From DASZUK01 sp963844575 (GTDB taxonomy: Bacteria > Actinomycetota > Acidimicrobiia > Acidimicrobiales > RAAP-2): DNA of 64,000 nt. The stretch lies in contig CAWJOU010000005.1 of assembly GCA_963844575.1 (NCBI GenBank), forward strand, positions 806,001 through 870,000, given 5' to 3'. A model generated the notes under the pieces. The model was not told where the DNA came from. It made no database searches and saw only the letters and a program-made list of their open reading frames with translations. Both the position numbers and the translations under genes were made by a program. Positions within the stretch are counted from its first letter, which is position 1. Each line of letters opens with the position of its first letter. This document shows, piece by piece, positions 25,192 through 35,013 of the stretch.

Positions 25192-27066
25192 TTGCAACGA
25201 GGATCGACGAGAAGTCATCGCCTAGTCCGCACGCTGTGCGCCGGGGGACTGGCCGTGCTGGCCGGAGGCACCACCCTCGGACTGGTCTCGGTGGCCGGCC
25301 TGGCCGCCGGACCGATCGCCCAAGCCGGGGCCGACAGCGCCGGCTTCACGCTGGGCTGCACGCTGACACACACACACTTCACAATCCCCGGCACGGTGGC
25401 CACCGGCTCCCTGCCGGCGTCGGTGACACCGGGCAAGTCGTTCTCGCTGACCAACGTCGGCCTCAAGGTCACCCTGCCGACAAGCCCGCTCTTCCGGGCG
25501 GCGGCCAACAAGACAATCACAGGCACATACCAGACGACCTTCACCGCCACCGGGGCTACCCCGGCCACCACGACAGGCAGCCTGACCGTGGCGCCCACCC
25601 ACATCGGCACACCGGCGCCCGGCACGCTGCTCGACGCCACCGGCTCGCCGATCACCTTCACCGCCGGCAACGCGGCCGGCAACGCCTCGGTCTCCATCGG
25701 CACCATCGGCACCTTGACCCTCAAGGTGGCCGGGGTCGGCACCGTCCACCTCAACTGCACCAACCCGGCGACGGTCGTCGCCTCGACCAGTGTGGCCGCC
25801 CCCCAGACCGCGGTGGCCGCCGTCCTGCCCAACTCGGGCCCGTTGGCCGGGGGCAACACGGTGACGGTGGTCGGCACATTCTTGACAGGGGCCTCCACCG
25901 TGACCTTCGGCGCCACCCCGGGCACGTCGATCTCGGTCAAGACAGCCAACCTGCTGACCGTGGTGGCCCCACCGGGCAATGCCGGTCAGGTCGACGTGCA
26001 GGTGACCACGCCCTTCGGGACCTCCAAGCTCGGCCCGACAGACCACTACACCTACACCAACGCCCCCGTCGTGACCGGGGTCAACCCGAGTCAGGGGGCC
26101 CCGGCCGGGGGCACCTCGGTGACCATCACCGGTCTGCAGATGACAAACATCACCGGGGTCGCCTTCGGCTCTACGCCGGCCGCCAGCTTCACCCAGGTCT
26201 CGGGCACCCAGATCACCGCCGTCTCGCCACCGGGCACCGGCACGGTCGACATCTTGTTGACCAACGCCAAGGGCACCTCGATCGCCGGGCTGCTCGACCA
26301 GTTCTCCTACACCGCACCGGGGTACTGGGAGGTGGCCAGTGACGGCGGCATCTTCGCCTTCGGCGGCGCCCCCTTCTACGGCTCGATGGGCGGCAAGCCG
26401 CTCAACAAGCCCATCGTCGGCATCGCCGGCACCCCGACAGGCACAGGCTATTGGGAGGTGGCCTCCGACGGCGGCCTCTTCGCCTTCGGCGGAGCGCAGT
26501 TCCACGGCTCGATGGGCGGCAAGCCGCTCAACCAGCCGATCGTCGGCATGGCCCCCACCCCGACCGGTGGCGGCTACTGGGAGGTGGCCAGTGACGGCGG
26601 ACTGTTCGCCTTCGGCAACGCCCCCTTCTACGGCTCGATGGGCGGCAAGAAGATCAGCGCCCCCATCGTCCAGATGATCGCCGCCCCCACAGGCACCGGC
26701 TACTGGGAGATCGGCAGTGACGGCACCGTCTACTCGTTCGGCTTCGCCGGCCACTACGGCGGCATGGGCGGCAAGGCCCTCAACAAGCCGATCGTCGGCG
26801 GGGCGGCCACCCCGACATTCGACGGCAACTGGCAGGTGGCCTCCGACGGCGGCATCTTCGCCTTCGGCAGCGCCGGCTACTACGGCTCGATGGGCGGCAA
26901 GCCGCTCAACCAGCCCATCGTCGGCATGACCACCACCCTCGACGGCGGTGGCTACTGGATGGTGGCCTCCGATGGCGGGATCTTCAGCTTCGGCGACGCC
27001 GTCTTCAGTGGCTCGATGGGCGGCAAGCCGCTCAACGCCCCGGTGGTGGGGATCGCCGCGGGATAA
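25192..27066 (+). CDS. Secreted IPT/TIG and 42-residue-repeat protein
   Basis: The 624-residue protein has a TTG start at 25192, supported by GAGGGG about 9 nt upstream. A signal peptide (LCAGGLAVLAGGTTLGLVSV) precedes an unrecognised N-terminal domain. Two IPT/TIG-like Ig domains follow (VLPNSGPLAGGNTVTVVG and VNPSQGAPAGGTSVTITG). The C-terminus has six 42-residue repeats of the GYWEVASDGGIFAFG..FYGSMGGKPLNKPIVG type, the same number as in the upstream neighbour. The two genes are paralogous in this end only. It is probably extracellular, with a possible six-bladed propeller. Confidence 0.85.
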   Translation: MQRGSTRSHRLVRTLCAGGLAVLAGGTTLGLVSVAGLAAGPIAQAGADSAGFTLGCTLTHTHFTIPGTVATGSLPASVTPGKSFSLTNVGLKVTLPTSPLFRAAANKTITGTYQTTFTATGATPATTTGSLTVAPTHIGTPAPGTLLDATGSPITFTAGNAAGNASVSIGTIGTLTLKVAGVGTVHLNCTNPATVVASTSVAAPQTAVAAVLPNSGPLAGGNTVTVVGTFLTGASTVTFGATPGTSISVKTANLLTVVAPPGNAGQVDVQVTTPFGTSKLGPTDHYTYTNAPVVTGVNPSQGAPAGGTSVTITGLQMTNITGVAFGSTPAASFTQVSGTQITAVSPPGTGTVDILLTNAKGTSIAGLLDQFSYTAPGYWEVASDGGIFAFGGAPFYGSMGGKPLNKPIVGIAGTPTGTGYWEVASDGGLFAFGGAQFHGSMGGKPLNQPIVGMAPTPTGGGYWEVASDGGLFAFGNAPFYGSMGGKKISAPIVQMIAAPTGTGYWEIGSDGTVYSFGFAGHYGGMGGKALNKPIVGGAATPTFDGNWQVASDGGIFAFGSAGYYGSMGGKPLNQPIVGMTTTLDGGGYWMVASDGGIFSFGDAVFSGSMGGKPLNAPVVGIAAG

Positions 27067-27085
27067 GCGGAAGAAGAGGAGTCGC

Positions 27086-27775
27086 ATGGTTGAGGCATCT
27101 GCCATAGCAGAGCGATACGCAGGAGTCGTCGTGCCCAGACATCCGGGTGATGGTCCGCGGGAGCGGCTGATCGACGCCTGTGTCGAAGTGGTCGGCCACC
27201 GCGGCTTCGAGGAGGCGAGGATCCTCGATATCTGCCTGCTCGCCCACTCGTCCGCGGCCACCTTTTACGAGATTTTCGGCACGAAGGAGGGGTGCGTGGA
27301 CGCGGTCGTGGCCTCGAGAGCGGCGCAGCTGCTCGCGCTGGCGAAGGAGGCGTTCGACCGCGCCGCCGGTCCGTGGGGGGTCAAGGTCCAGGCGGCCCTC
27401 CGCCGAGTGCTGGAGGACCTGTCCACCAACGAGCCGCTGGCCCGGCTGCTGCTGGTCGAGTTCCAGCACGCTGGACCGGCGGCCACGGAACGTCTGGCCG
27501 TAATCGCCGAGGAGGCGAAACGGCTCTTCGCGCTGCCCGAACCGTCGGCGCCCCCGCCCGCACCGTCGAATCAGAGCGTCGTCGTCGGGATGGTGCTCTA
27601 CCCGATCGGCGACTACGTTGCCCGGGGCCGGACCCACGAATTGGCGGAGCTGGCGCCCGTCCTGGCCTACTTCCTGACGCTCTTCCTGATCGGGCCCGAC
27701 GAGGCGCTCGAGCTGGCCCAGGCCAACGGCGGGCCGCCCGGTGGCCGGTCGCCCAACGGGGCGCCGTTCCGGTGA
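27086..27775 (+). CDS. TetR/AcrR-family regulator, third in the region
   Basis: The 229-residue regulator has a helix-turn-helix in LIDACVEVVGHRGFEEARIL and DICLLAHSSAATFYEIFGTK. It is more distant from the 18107 and 20028 regulators, but the C-terminal YFLTLFLIGPDEA matches their YxxLxFFGPERA. ATG 27086 follows AAGAGGAG and lies only 19 bp after the second secreted gene, so it may be co-transcribed with it. A long hairpin follows its stop. Confidence 0.82.
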   Translation: MVEASAIAERYAGVVVPRHPGDGPRERLIDACVEVVGHRGFEEARILDICLLAHSSAATFYEIFGTKEGCVDAVVASRAAQLLALAKEAFDRAAGPWGVKVQAALRRVLEDLSTNEPLARLLLVEFQHAGPAATERLAVIAEEAKRLFALPEPSAPPPAPSNQSVVVGMVLYPIGDYVARGRTHELAELAPVLAYFLTLFLIGPDEALELAQANGGPPGGRSPNGAPFR

Positions 27776-27854
27776 CCCGCCTGGCGGGGAGCGTTCGGTC
27801 GCGCGTCCATCGGCCGGTGACAACGTAAGCGCACCGGGGCAATGGCGTCGCGTG

Positions 27855-27899
27855 CGGCGCTGGCCCCCCCATCCCATTCCCCCCGGGGGGCCAGCGCCG
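27855..27899. terminator. Strong GC-rich hairpin downstream of the third TetR gene
   Basis: CGGCGCTGGCCCCCC (27855-27869) and GGGGGGCCAGCGCCG (27885-27899) pair perfectly over 15 bp around a 15-base loop. The position 80 bp after the TetR stop suggests a terminator, although there is no T-run. Confidence 0.65.
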
Positions 27900-27985
27900 G
27901 TTTCGCCAGAGCTCGCCGCCGGACGTCCCGCCGGAAACCGCTCAGCGACGGTCAGTCCACCGCTCTTGGGAGCGGCGGCAAGGAC

Positions 27986-28006
27986 GGTGTATGTAGCGGT
28001 GTATGT
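27986..28006. promoter_or_regulatory. Tandem GGTGTATGT sites at the RHH gene start
   Basis: GGTGTATGT occurs at 27986-27994 and again at 27998-28006, 12 bp apart. Ribbon-helix-helix proteins usually bind such closely spaced direct repeats, so this is a likely autoregulatory operator. It overlaps the first possible start codon. Confidence 0.5.
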
Positions 28007-28248
28007 TCGGTGGGGTGCGACGGACGAACATCTACCTCTCTGAGGCTGAGCAGGCCGGCCTCGATGCGATCGCCGTGGCCCGAGGTTCGACCCGGAGCGA
28101 CGTCATCCGGGCGATCGTCGATCGGGAGCTGCACCTGGAGGCGGTCGACGACGATGTCCTGGACGCGGTCCTGGCCGACGCGGCCAGGGATGTCGCCGCC
28201 CGCTCTCGGGCGCTGAGCCGGCGGGACCCCGATCTCGACATCGAGTGA
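28003..28248 (+). CDS. Ribbon-helix-helix (CopG/Arc-type) antitoxin-like protein
   Basis: The 81-residue protein opens with RRTNIYLSEAEQAGLDAIA and RGSTRSDVIRAIVDREL, a typical RHH DNA-binding domain, followed by an acidic helical tail. ATG 28003 lies inside the repeat operator, so GTG 28015, which keeps the whole RHH strand, may be the real start. Its stop overlaps the next start (GTGA), the layout of antitoxin-toxin pairs. Confidence 0.75.
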   Translation: MFGGVRRTNIYLSEAEQAGLDAIAVARGSTRSDVIRAIVDRELHLEAVDDDVLDAVLADAARDVAARSRALSRRDPDLDIE

Positions 28249-28661
28249 TCATCGTCGACGACCACTTGGCGCTGCTCGCACTGGCCGGGCGGTTGCCGGA
28301 CCTGCCGGACGCCAGTGGACCAGTCGCCACCACGTACGCCTTCCAGTTCCGTATGGTTCGTGCGCTGGCTGATTCGACGCGATCGGGCACTCTCTCGGGT
28401 CGGTTGGTCGACCCGACGGCCGCGCGCCGCCGAGCGACGCAGCCGCCCGCGCACCGGCTGGTCGTCCTCGATCCCCGAGTGAGCCTCGGGCGGGCGGTCG
28501 ACGTCGCTACCCGCCATCCCGCCAACCTCCTCCTGGCTGAACTGATCGGCGCCGCGCAGCACCATCAAGCCGTAGTGCGGCTGACCCCGGCCAACGTCGG
28601 CCAGTCGTGGCCGGCCGTGCTGGCCGCTGAGGGCATCGATTTCGGTACCGCCGACGTCTGA
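28245..28661 (+). CDS. Partner of the RHH protein; PIN-like toxin candidate
   Basis: The 138-residue protein starts IIVDDHLALLALAG, which recalls the first strand and acidic residue of VapC PIN domains. The later acidic positions of a PIN active site are not clear (ELIGAAQHH and the C-terminal EGIDF are the only candidates). The GTGA overlap with the RHH gene makes an antitoxin-toxin pair plausible. If it is a PIN protein it is divergent, so activity should not be assumed. Confidence 0.5.
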   Translation: MIIVDDHLALLALAGRLPDLPDASGPVATTYAFQFRMVRALADSTRSGTLSGRLVDPTAARRRATQPPAHRLVVLDPRVSLGRAVDVATRHPANLLLAELIGAAQHHQAVVRLTPANVGQSWPAVLAAEGIDFGTADV

Positions 28662-28680
28662 TCGCGCTCGATTCGATCGG

Positions 28681-28920
28681 TCAGCGACCGGACCAGGGGC
28701 GCTCTCGGCGCAGCGGCGTCGGCTTCGACCACCAGCGGCCGCTGAACCGCCACACCCGGTGGGCCGGGTCCGTCTCGTCGGCCGGCCGCACCGGTCGCGC
28801 CCAGAGCTGGTCGGCCGCCGCGGCCACCAGCGCCAGTACGGCCGGGTCCGGTTCCGGCCGGGCCTCGAACGGCGCCAGCGCCGCGTCGACCCGGTCGCCG
28901 GTCGGCGCGCGGCCCGTCAC
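28681..28920 (-). CDS. Acyl-CoA carboxylase epsilon-like subunit
   Basis: The 79-residue protein ends HRVWRFSGRWWSKPTPLRRE, and its helical middle (DPAVLALVAAAADQLWARP) resembles actinobacterial carboxylase epsilon subunits, which stabilise the biotin carboxylase/carboxyltransferase complex. GTG 28920 overlaps the stop of the beta-subunit gene by four bases. A much longer open frame upstream on this strand lies inside the beta-subunit gene and is not coding. Confidence 0.75.
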   Translation of the reverse strand: MTGRAPTGDRVDAALAPFEARPEPDPAVLALVAAAADQLWARPVRPADETDPAHRVWRFSGRWWSKPTPLRRERPWSGR

Positions 28921-30473
28921 AGCGGGACGTTCCCGTGCTTGCGGTGGGGGAGGTCCTCGCGCTTGGACGCCAGCATGGCCAGGCTCTGGACGAGGACCTT
29001 GCGGGTGTCGGCCGGCGAGATGACGTCGTCGACGTAGCCTCGCTCGGCCGCGATGTACGGGTTGGCGTAGCGCTCGGTGTACTCGTCGACCAGCTCGGCC
29101 CGCCGGGCGGCCGGGTCGCTGGCCTCGGCCAGGTCGCGCCGGTTGAGGATCTCGACCGCCCCTTGCGGCCCCATGACGGCCAGCTCGGCCGACGGCCACG
29201 CGAAGGCCAGGTCGGCGCCGATCGACTTGGAGTTCATGACGACGTAGGCGCCGCCGTACGCCTTGCGGGTGATGACCTGGATCCGCGGGACGGTCGCCTC
29301 GCAGTAGGCGTAGAGCAGCTTCGCCCCGTGCCGGATGATCCCGCCGTACTCCTGGTCGGTGCCGGGCATGAAGCCGGGGACGTCGACGAACGTGACGAGC
29401 GGGATGTTGAACGCGTCGCAGGTCCGGACGAACCGGGCGGCCTTCTCCGACGAGTCGATGTCGAGCACGCCGGCGAGCACGGCCGGCTGGTTGCCGACGA
29501 TGCCGACGACCCGGCCGTCGATGCGGGCGTAGCCACAGGTGATCGACATCGCCCAATGGGCGTGGACCTCGAGGTAGTCGCCGTCGTCGACGACCGCGGC
29601 GATGACCTTCTTCATGTCGTACGGCAGGTTCGGCGACGCCGGCATCAGGTCGACGAGCTCCGGCGTCGCCCGCTCGGGGTCGTCGCCGGAGACGACCGGT
29701 GGCGGCTCCTCCAGGTTGTTCGAGGGCAGGAAGCCGAGCAGGTAGCGGACGTCGTCCAGACAGGCCTTCTCGTCGGCGGAGACAAACGTCGCCACCCCCG
29801 ACTTCGTGGCGTGGCTCATCGCGCCGCCGAGATCCTCGAGCGTCACGTCCTCGCCGGTCACCGTTTTCACGACGTCCGGGCCGGTGATGAACATGTGCGA
29901 CGTGCCCTGGACCATGAAGATGAAGTCGGTCATCGCCGGCGAGTAGACGGCGCCGCCGGCGCACGGGCCGAGGATGACGCTGATCTGCGGGATGACGCCG
30001 GACGCCGTGACGTTGCGGTGGAAGATCCCGCCGTACGAGTGGAGCGAGACGACGCCCTCCTGGATCCGGGCCCCGGCCCCGTCGTTGAGACCGATCATCG
30101 GGACGCCGGTCGACGCGGCCAAGTCCATGACCTTGTGGATCTTCTCGGCGAAGACCTCGCCGAGGGCCCCACCGAAGACGGTGAAGTCCTGGCTGAAGAC
30201 GCAGACCCGGCGGCCGTCGATCGTGCCGAAGCCAGTGACGACGCCGTCGGTGTACGGCCGGTTGTCGTCCAGTCCCATCCCGTGGGCCCGGTGGCGGGCC
30301 AGCATGTCGAGCTCCTGGAACGAGCCATCGTCCAGCAGGTAGTCGATCCGCTCCCGGGCGGTCATTTTGCCCTTGGCGTGGTGCTTTTCCACCGACGCCG
30401 GGCTGCCGGCGTGGAGCGCCTGCTCCTTGCGGGCCAGCAGGTCGTCGAGCCGCTGGGACATGGTGTGGTCCAT
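28917..30473 (-). CDS. pccB: Propionyl-CoA carboxylase beta subunit (carboxyltransferase)
   Basis: The 518-residue carboxyltransferase transfers CO2 from biotin to propionyl- or acetyl-CoA. Motifs seen include GKMTARERIDYLLDDGSF, FSQDFTVFGGALGE, GLNDGAGARIQEGV, ILGPCAGGAVYSPAMTDF, VGNQPAVLAGVLDID and RKAYGGAYVVMNSK. The length and pattern are those of PccB/AccD5-type proteins. No biotin-carrying alpha subunit gene is in the window. ATG 30473 is used; ATG 30461 (MSQRLDDLL) is an alternative. It supplies methylmalonyl-CoA chemistry that fits the Ecm gene. Confidence 0.93.
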   Translation of the reverse strand: MDHTMSQRLDDLLARKEQALHAGSPASVEKHHAKGKMTARERIDYLLDDGSFQELDMLARHRAHGMGLDDNRPYTDGVVTGFGTIDGRRVCVFSQDFTVFGGALGEVFAEKIHKVMDLAASTGVPMIGLNDGAGARIQEGVVSLHSYGGIFHRNVTASGVIPQISVILGPCAGGAVYSPAMTDFIFMVQGTSHMFITGPDVVKTVTGEDVTLEDLGGAMSHATKSGVATFVSADEKACLDDVRYLLGFLPSNNLEEPPPVVSGDDPERATPELVDLMPASPNLPYDMKKVIAAVVDDGDYLEVHAHWAMSITCGYARIDGRVVGIVGNQPAVLAGVLDIDSSEKAARFVRTCDAFNIPLVTFVDVPGFMPGTDQEYGGIIRHGAKLLYAYCEATVPRIQVITRKAYGGAYVVMNSKSIGADLAFAWPSAELAVMGPQGAVEILNRRDLAEASDPAARRAELVDEYTERYANPYIAAERGYVDDVISPADTRKVLVQSLAMLASKREDLPHRKHGNVPL

Positions 30474-30502
30474 GAGCCGCGAGGCTACAAGCTGCGTCGG
30501 CG

Positions 30503-31129
30503 TCAGGGCCGCGTCGCCAGGACGGCCAGGCCTTCCCCCGACAGGTCAGCCTGGGCCGCCTTCCGGCCGACCATGGCCATGACGAGGGACAGCATCGGGC
30601 CGATCACCTCCGGACCGTCGCCGTGGGACCAGGCCAGGTCCGAGGCCTGGAGCCGCAGGCCGGCGATCCGTCGCTTGCTGCCGATCAAGAGGTTCGTCCG
30701 CTTCCAGCTGTCCGCCACGGTGACGAGGGCGGCGTCGGACGGCCGGTGGCGCAGACCCAGGGGACGGCGGATGTCCTCGCCGTGGGCGATCACCTCGCCG
30801 AGCATGGCGACGACCGGCGCCGGGGGGTGGTTGGTGGTCGACGTCCGGGCTCGGAGCCGGCGGACGAGCTCGTCGGGCTCGAGCGCCCCCAGTTTCCGGG
30901 CGCCGCGGTCGGTGAACACGTCGAACCGGAACCCGGCCGTGGCCAGCTCCCGGTAGAAGTTCGGGACCGTCTGCTCGGCCGCGGCGAGAACGTGCCCGGC
31001 CGTCAGCTGCACCGACCAGCCGGCGCACCACGACGGCGCCGCCCACTGGTCCGCCGTCAGCGACGACAACACGTCGGCCAGCGCGCCCCGCTCGTCGTGG
31101 ATGTGCCTCCACACCTCGGTCTTTGTCAT
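30503..31129 (-). CDS. Mycothiol-dependent maleylpyruvate isomerase/DinB-like protein
   Basis: The 208-residue four-helix metalloprotein has a start typical of the family (VWRHIHDERGALADVLSSLT, WAAPSWCAGWSVQLTAGHVL), with candidate metal-ligand histidines in TAGH and in EVIAHGEDIRRPLG. Such proteins use mycothiol for isomerisation or detoxification in Actinobacteria; the reaction here is unknown. The region just upstream of the start is unusually AT-rich and contains a palindrome, so dedicated regulation is likely. Confidence 0.8.
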   Translation of the reverse strand: MTKTEVWRHIHDERGALADVLSSLTADQWAAPSWCAGWSVQLTAGHVLAAAEQTVPNFYRELATAGFRFDVFTDRGARKLGALEPDELVRRLRARTSTTNHPPAPVVAMLGEVIAHGEDIRRPLGLRHRPSDAALVTVADSWKRTNLLIGSKRRIAGLRLQASDLAWSHGDGPEVIGPMLSLVMAMVGRKAAQADLSGEGLAVLATRP

Positions 31130-31170
31130 GGACTTACGTTAGCAGTATCTTACGTAAGTTATAACTAACG
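31130..31170. promoter_or_regulatory. AT-rich palindromic region upstream of the DinB-like gene
   Basis: CTTACGTAAG (31149-31158) is a perfect 10-bp palindrome. It is flanked by the related ACTTACGTTAGC and TAACTAACG, so the TTACG/CGTAA element recurs in a 40-bp AT-rich patch immediately upstream of the start codon. This looks like a multi-site operator; the regulator is not identified. Confidence 0.5.
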
Positions 31171-31309
31171 ATCATAGGTCACGCTACCTTCGGGGCATCG
31201 TCGGTGGTGCTGAGAAATCCGATTTTTTCTTGTTCGACGCGGCGCCTCCAGACCATCCGCTCGGCGCGGTGCCGTAGGTTGGGGAGGTGCGCACGATCGG
31301 AGCTTCGCC

Positions 31310-31678
31310 GTGGTCCGACTGACCTGCCTCCTGCGCCGCAAGCCCGGGACGACGCCGGCGGAGTTCCATGACCACTGGCGGACGGTCCACGGACCACTCA
31401 TCGGCTCGACTCGCAGCGGGAGCCACGTCGTCCGGTACGAGCAGCATCCCCGTCCGCTCGACGACTATGCCGGCGATGACGACCCGGGGTTCGACGGCGT
31501 CACGGTGCAGTGGTTCGAGTCGATGGACGAGTACCGGGCCCACATGGCCGAGGACGACTTCGCCGTCGTCTGGACCGACATCTGCAGCTTCCTCGACACC
31601 GGTCGCCTCGAATTCGTCGTCACCGAGCACCCTCGGCTCCTGATCGGCGACGACGAGCCGTCGTTCCCGCTGGCTTGA
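31310..31678 (+). CDS. EthD-domain protein
   Basis: The 122-residue small dimeric alpha-beta barrel protein shows the EthD pattern: VRLTCLLRRKPGTTPAEFHD, HWRTVHGPLI near residue 25, and a late FVVTEHPRLLI. EthD-like proteins have varied roles, including polyketide cyclisation and ether degradation support; none can be assigned here. GTG 31310 is the only reasonable start. Confidence 0.75.
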   Translation: MVRLTCLLRRKPGTTPAEFHDHWRTVHGPLIGSTRSGSHVVRYEQHPRPLDDYAGDDDPGFDGVTVQWFESMDEYRAHMAEDDFAVVWTDICSFLDTGRLEFVVTEHPRLLIGDDEPSFPLA

Positions 31679-31714
31679 AAGCCGCCGGGGCCTGAGCGGC
31701 CGGCTCCGCTGGCT

Positions 31715-33719
<2,005 letters not shown>

Positions 33720-33836
33720 CCGCCGATGGTAACCCGGCCGCCGCTCGGGCCCTCCGTGACCCCTTTGGCCAGGCCCGGCCCACGTGACGTGGGCAGATGC
33801 ACCCCAGCTGACGCCCTGCCCGGTAGTCTCGAAGAC

Positions 33837-34295
33837 GTGGCCAACGCACGGACGGCGACCCTGGAACGGCAGGCCGGCGAGCTGGTTCGCGCTGCCGGGG
33901 GCATCATCGTCCGCCGTGCTGCCGATGGTCGGCCGGAGGTCGCCGTCGTCCACCGCCCGACCCGGGTCGACTGGTCGTTTCCGAAGGGAAAGCTCGAGCC
34001 CGGCGAGACCCTCGAGGCCTGCGCGCTGCGCGAGGTGTGGGAAGAGACCGGCCTGCAGTGCCGGTTGGGCCGCTTCATCGGTCATACCGAGTACCGCGAC
34101 CGCAAGGATCGGCCGAAGGTCGTCGCTTATTGGATCATGGACGTCGAGGCCGGCACGTTCACGGTCAACGAAGAGGTCGACGATCTCCGATGGGTCGACC
34201 TCGGCACCGCCGAGCAGCTACTTACCTATGAGCGGGACCGTGAGCTGCTGATCGTGGTCGCCGTCGTCGACGAGGCCGCGCCACCGCTCGCCTGA
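33837..34295 (+). CDS. NUDIX hydrolase (MutT/DIPP-like)
   Basis: The 152-residue protein has a complete Nudix box (GKLEPGETLEACALREVWEE followed by TGL) after FPKG. It hydrolyses nucleoside diphosphates linked to another group; the substrate may be 8-oxo-dGTP, dinucleoside polyphosphates or diphosphoinositols. Related actinobacterial NUDIX proteins often carry a C-terminal phosphatase domain, which is absent here. GTG 33837 is used. The gene is divergent from the CYTH-CHAD gene, so both could act in polyphosphate or triphosphate metabolism. Confidence 0.87.
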   Translation: MANARTATLERQAGELVRAAGGIIVRRAADGRPEVAVVHRPTRVDWSFPKGKLEPGETLEACALREVWEETGLQCRLGRFIGHTEYRDRKDRPKVVAYWIMDVEAGTFTVNEEVDDLRWVDLGTAEQLLTYERDRELLIVVAVVDEAAPPLA

Positions 34296-34390
34296 TCTGG
34301 CCAACGGGAACGGAGGCCGTCCGGCCTAGATGTTCCCCGATGGCGGCCGGCGTCCAGGTCGATGGACGCTGGCTGGGTCGACGATCGTCC

Positions 34391-34942
34391 TCAGTCGAGC
34401 TCTTCGATCGTCACCGACTCGATCACGACCTCTTCGCTCGGCGTGCCCGAGCGCGTCCCGAGCGCGTCGATGGCCTGGACGACGTCGCCGCCGGAGACGA
34501 CCGCGCCGAAGAGCGAGTACTGCGGTGGCAGGGCCGCCCCGTCGGGTCCGCTGATGACGAAGAACTGGCTTCCGTTGGTGTTCGGTCCGGCGTTCGCCAT
34601 GGCCAGTGAACCGATCTGGTACCGGCCCGGCTTCGGCAGCTCGTCGGCGAACCGGTAGCCCGGGCCGCCTCGTCCGGTGCCCTCCGGGTCGCCGCCCTGG
34701 AGGACGAAGCCGGGGATGATCCGGTGGAAGACGATCCCGTCGTAGTAGTGGAACCGGGCCAGGTAGACGAAGTTGTTGACCGTCTTCGGCGCCGCCAGCG
34801 CGTCGAGCTCGATGACCATCGTTCCTTTCGACGTCGCCATCGTCGCCCGGTACCGCTTCGCCGAGTCGATGACCATCGGCGGCTCCGCGTCGAACTTCTG
34901 GCGCTTCGGGCTCGAGCCATCAGCGGCAGGCACGTCGGACAT
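34391..34942 (-). CDS. Cyclophilin-type peptidyl-prolyl isomerase, cytoplasmic
   Basis: The 183-residue protein has the cyclophilin core: NNFVYLARFHYYDGIVFHRI, FVLQGGDPEGTGRGGPGY, and MANAGPNTNGSQFFVISG. It isomerises X-Pro bonds. There is no signal peptide or membrane segment, unlike the neighbour upstream, so the two tandem cyclophilins probably serve the cytoplasm and the outside. GAGGAG-like bases precede the ATG at 34942. Confidence 0.9.
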   Translation of the reverse strand: MSDVPAADGSSPKRQKFDAEPPMVIDSAKRYRATMATSKGTMVIELDALAAPKTVNNFVYLARFHYYDGIVFHRIIPGFVLQGGDPEGTGRGGPGYRFADELPKPGRYQIGSLAMANAGPNTNGSQFFVISGPDGAALPPQYSLFGAVVSGGDVVQAIDALGTRSGTPSEEVVIESVTIEELD

Positions 34943-35013
34943 GGGGCTCCTCTCTTGGCACCGTTGCGCGTCGGTGTGGCGGCGCTCGGTGACGGTCGGA
35001 TCGATCGGTCGGG

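Noticed and set aside
24458..27060. CRISPR or non-coding repeat array
   Set aside because: The roughly 126-bp units are in-frame coding repeats of 42 residues with silent and conservative changes.
28681..29964. A 427-residue minus-strand gene
   Set aside because: Most of it is pccB read in the wrong frame; only the end from GTG 28920 is the epsilon-like subunit.
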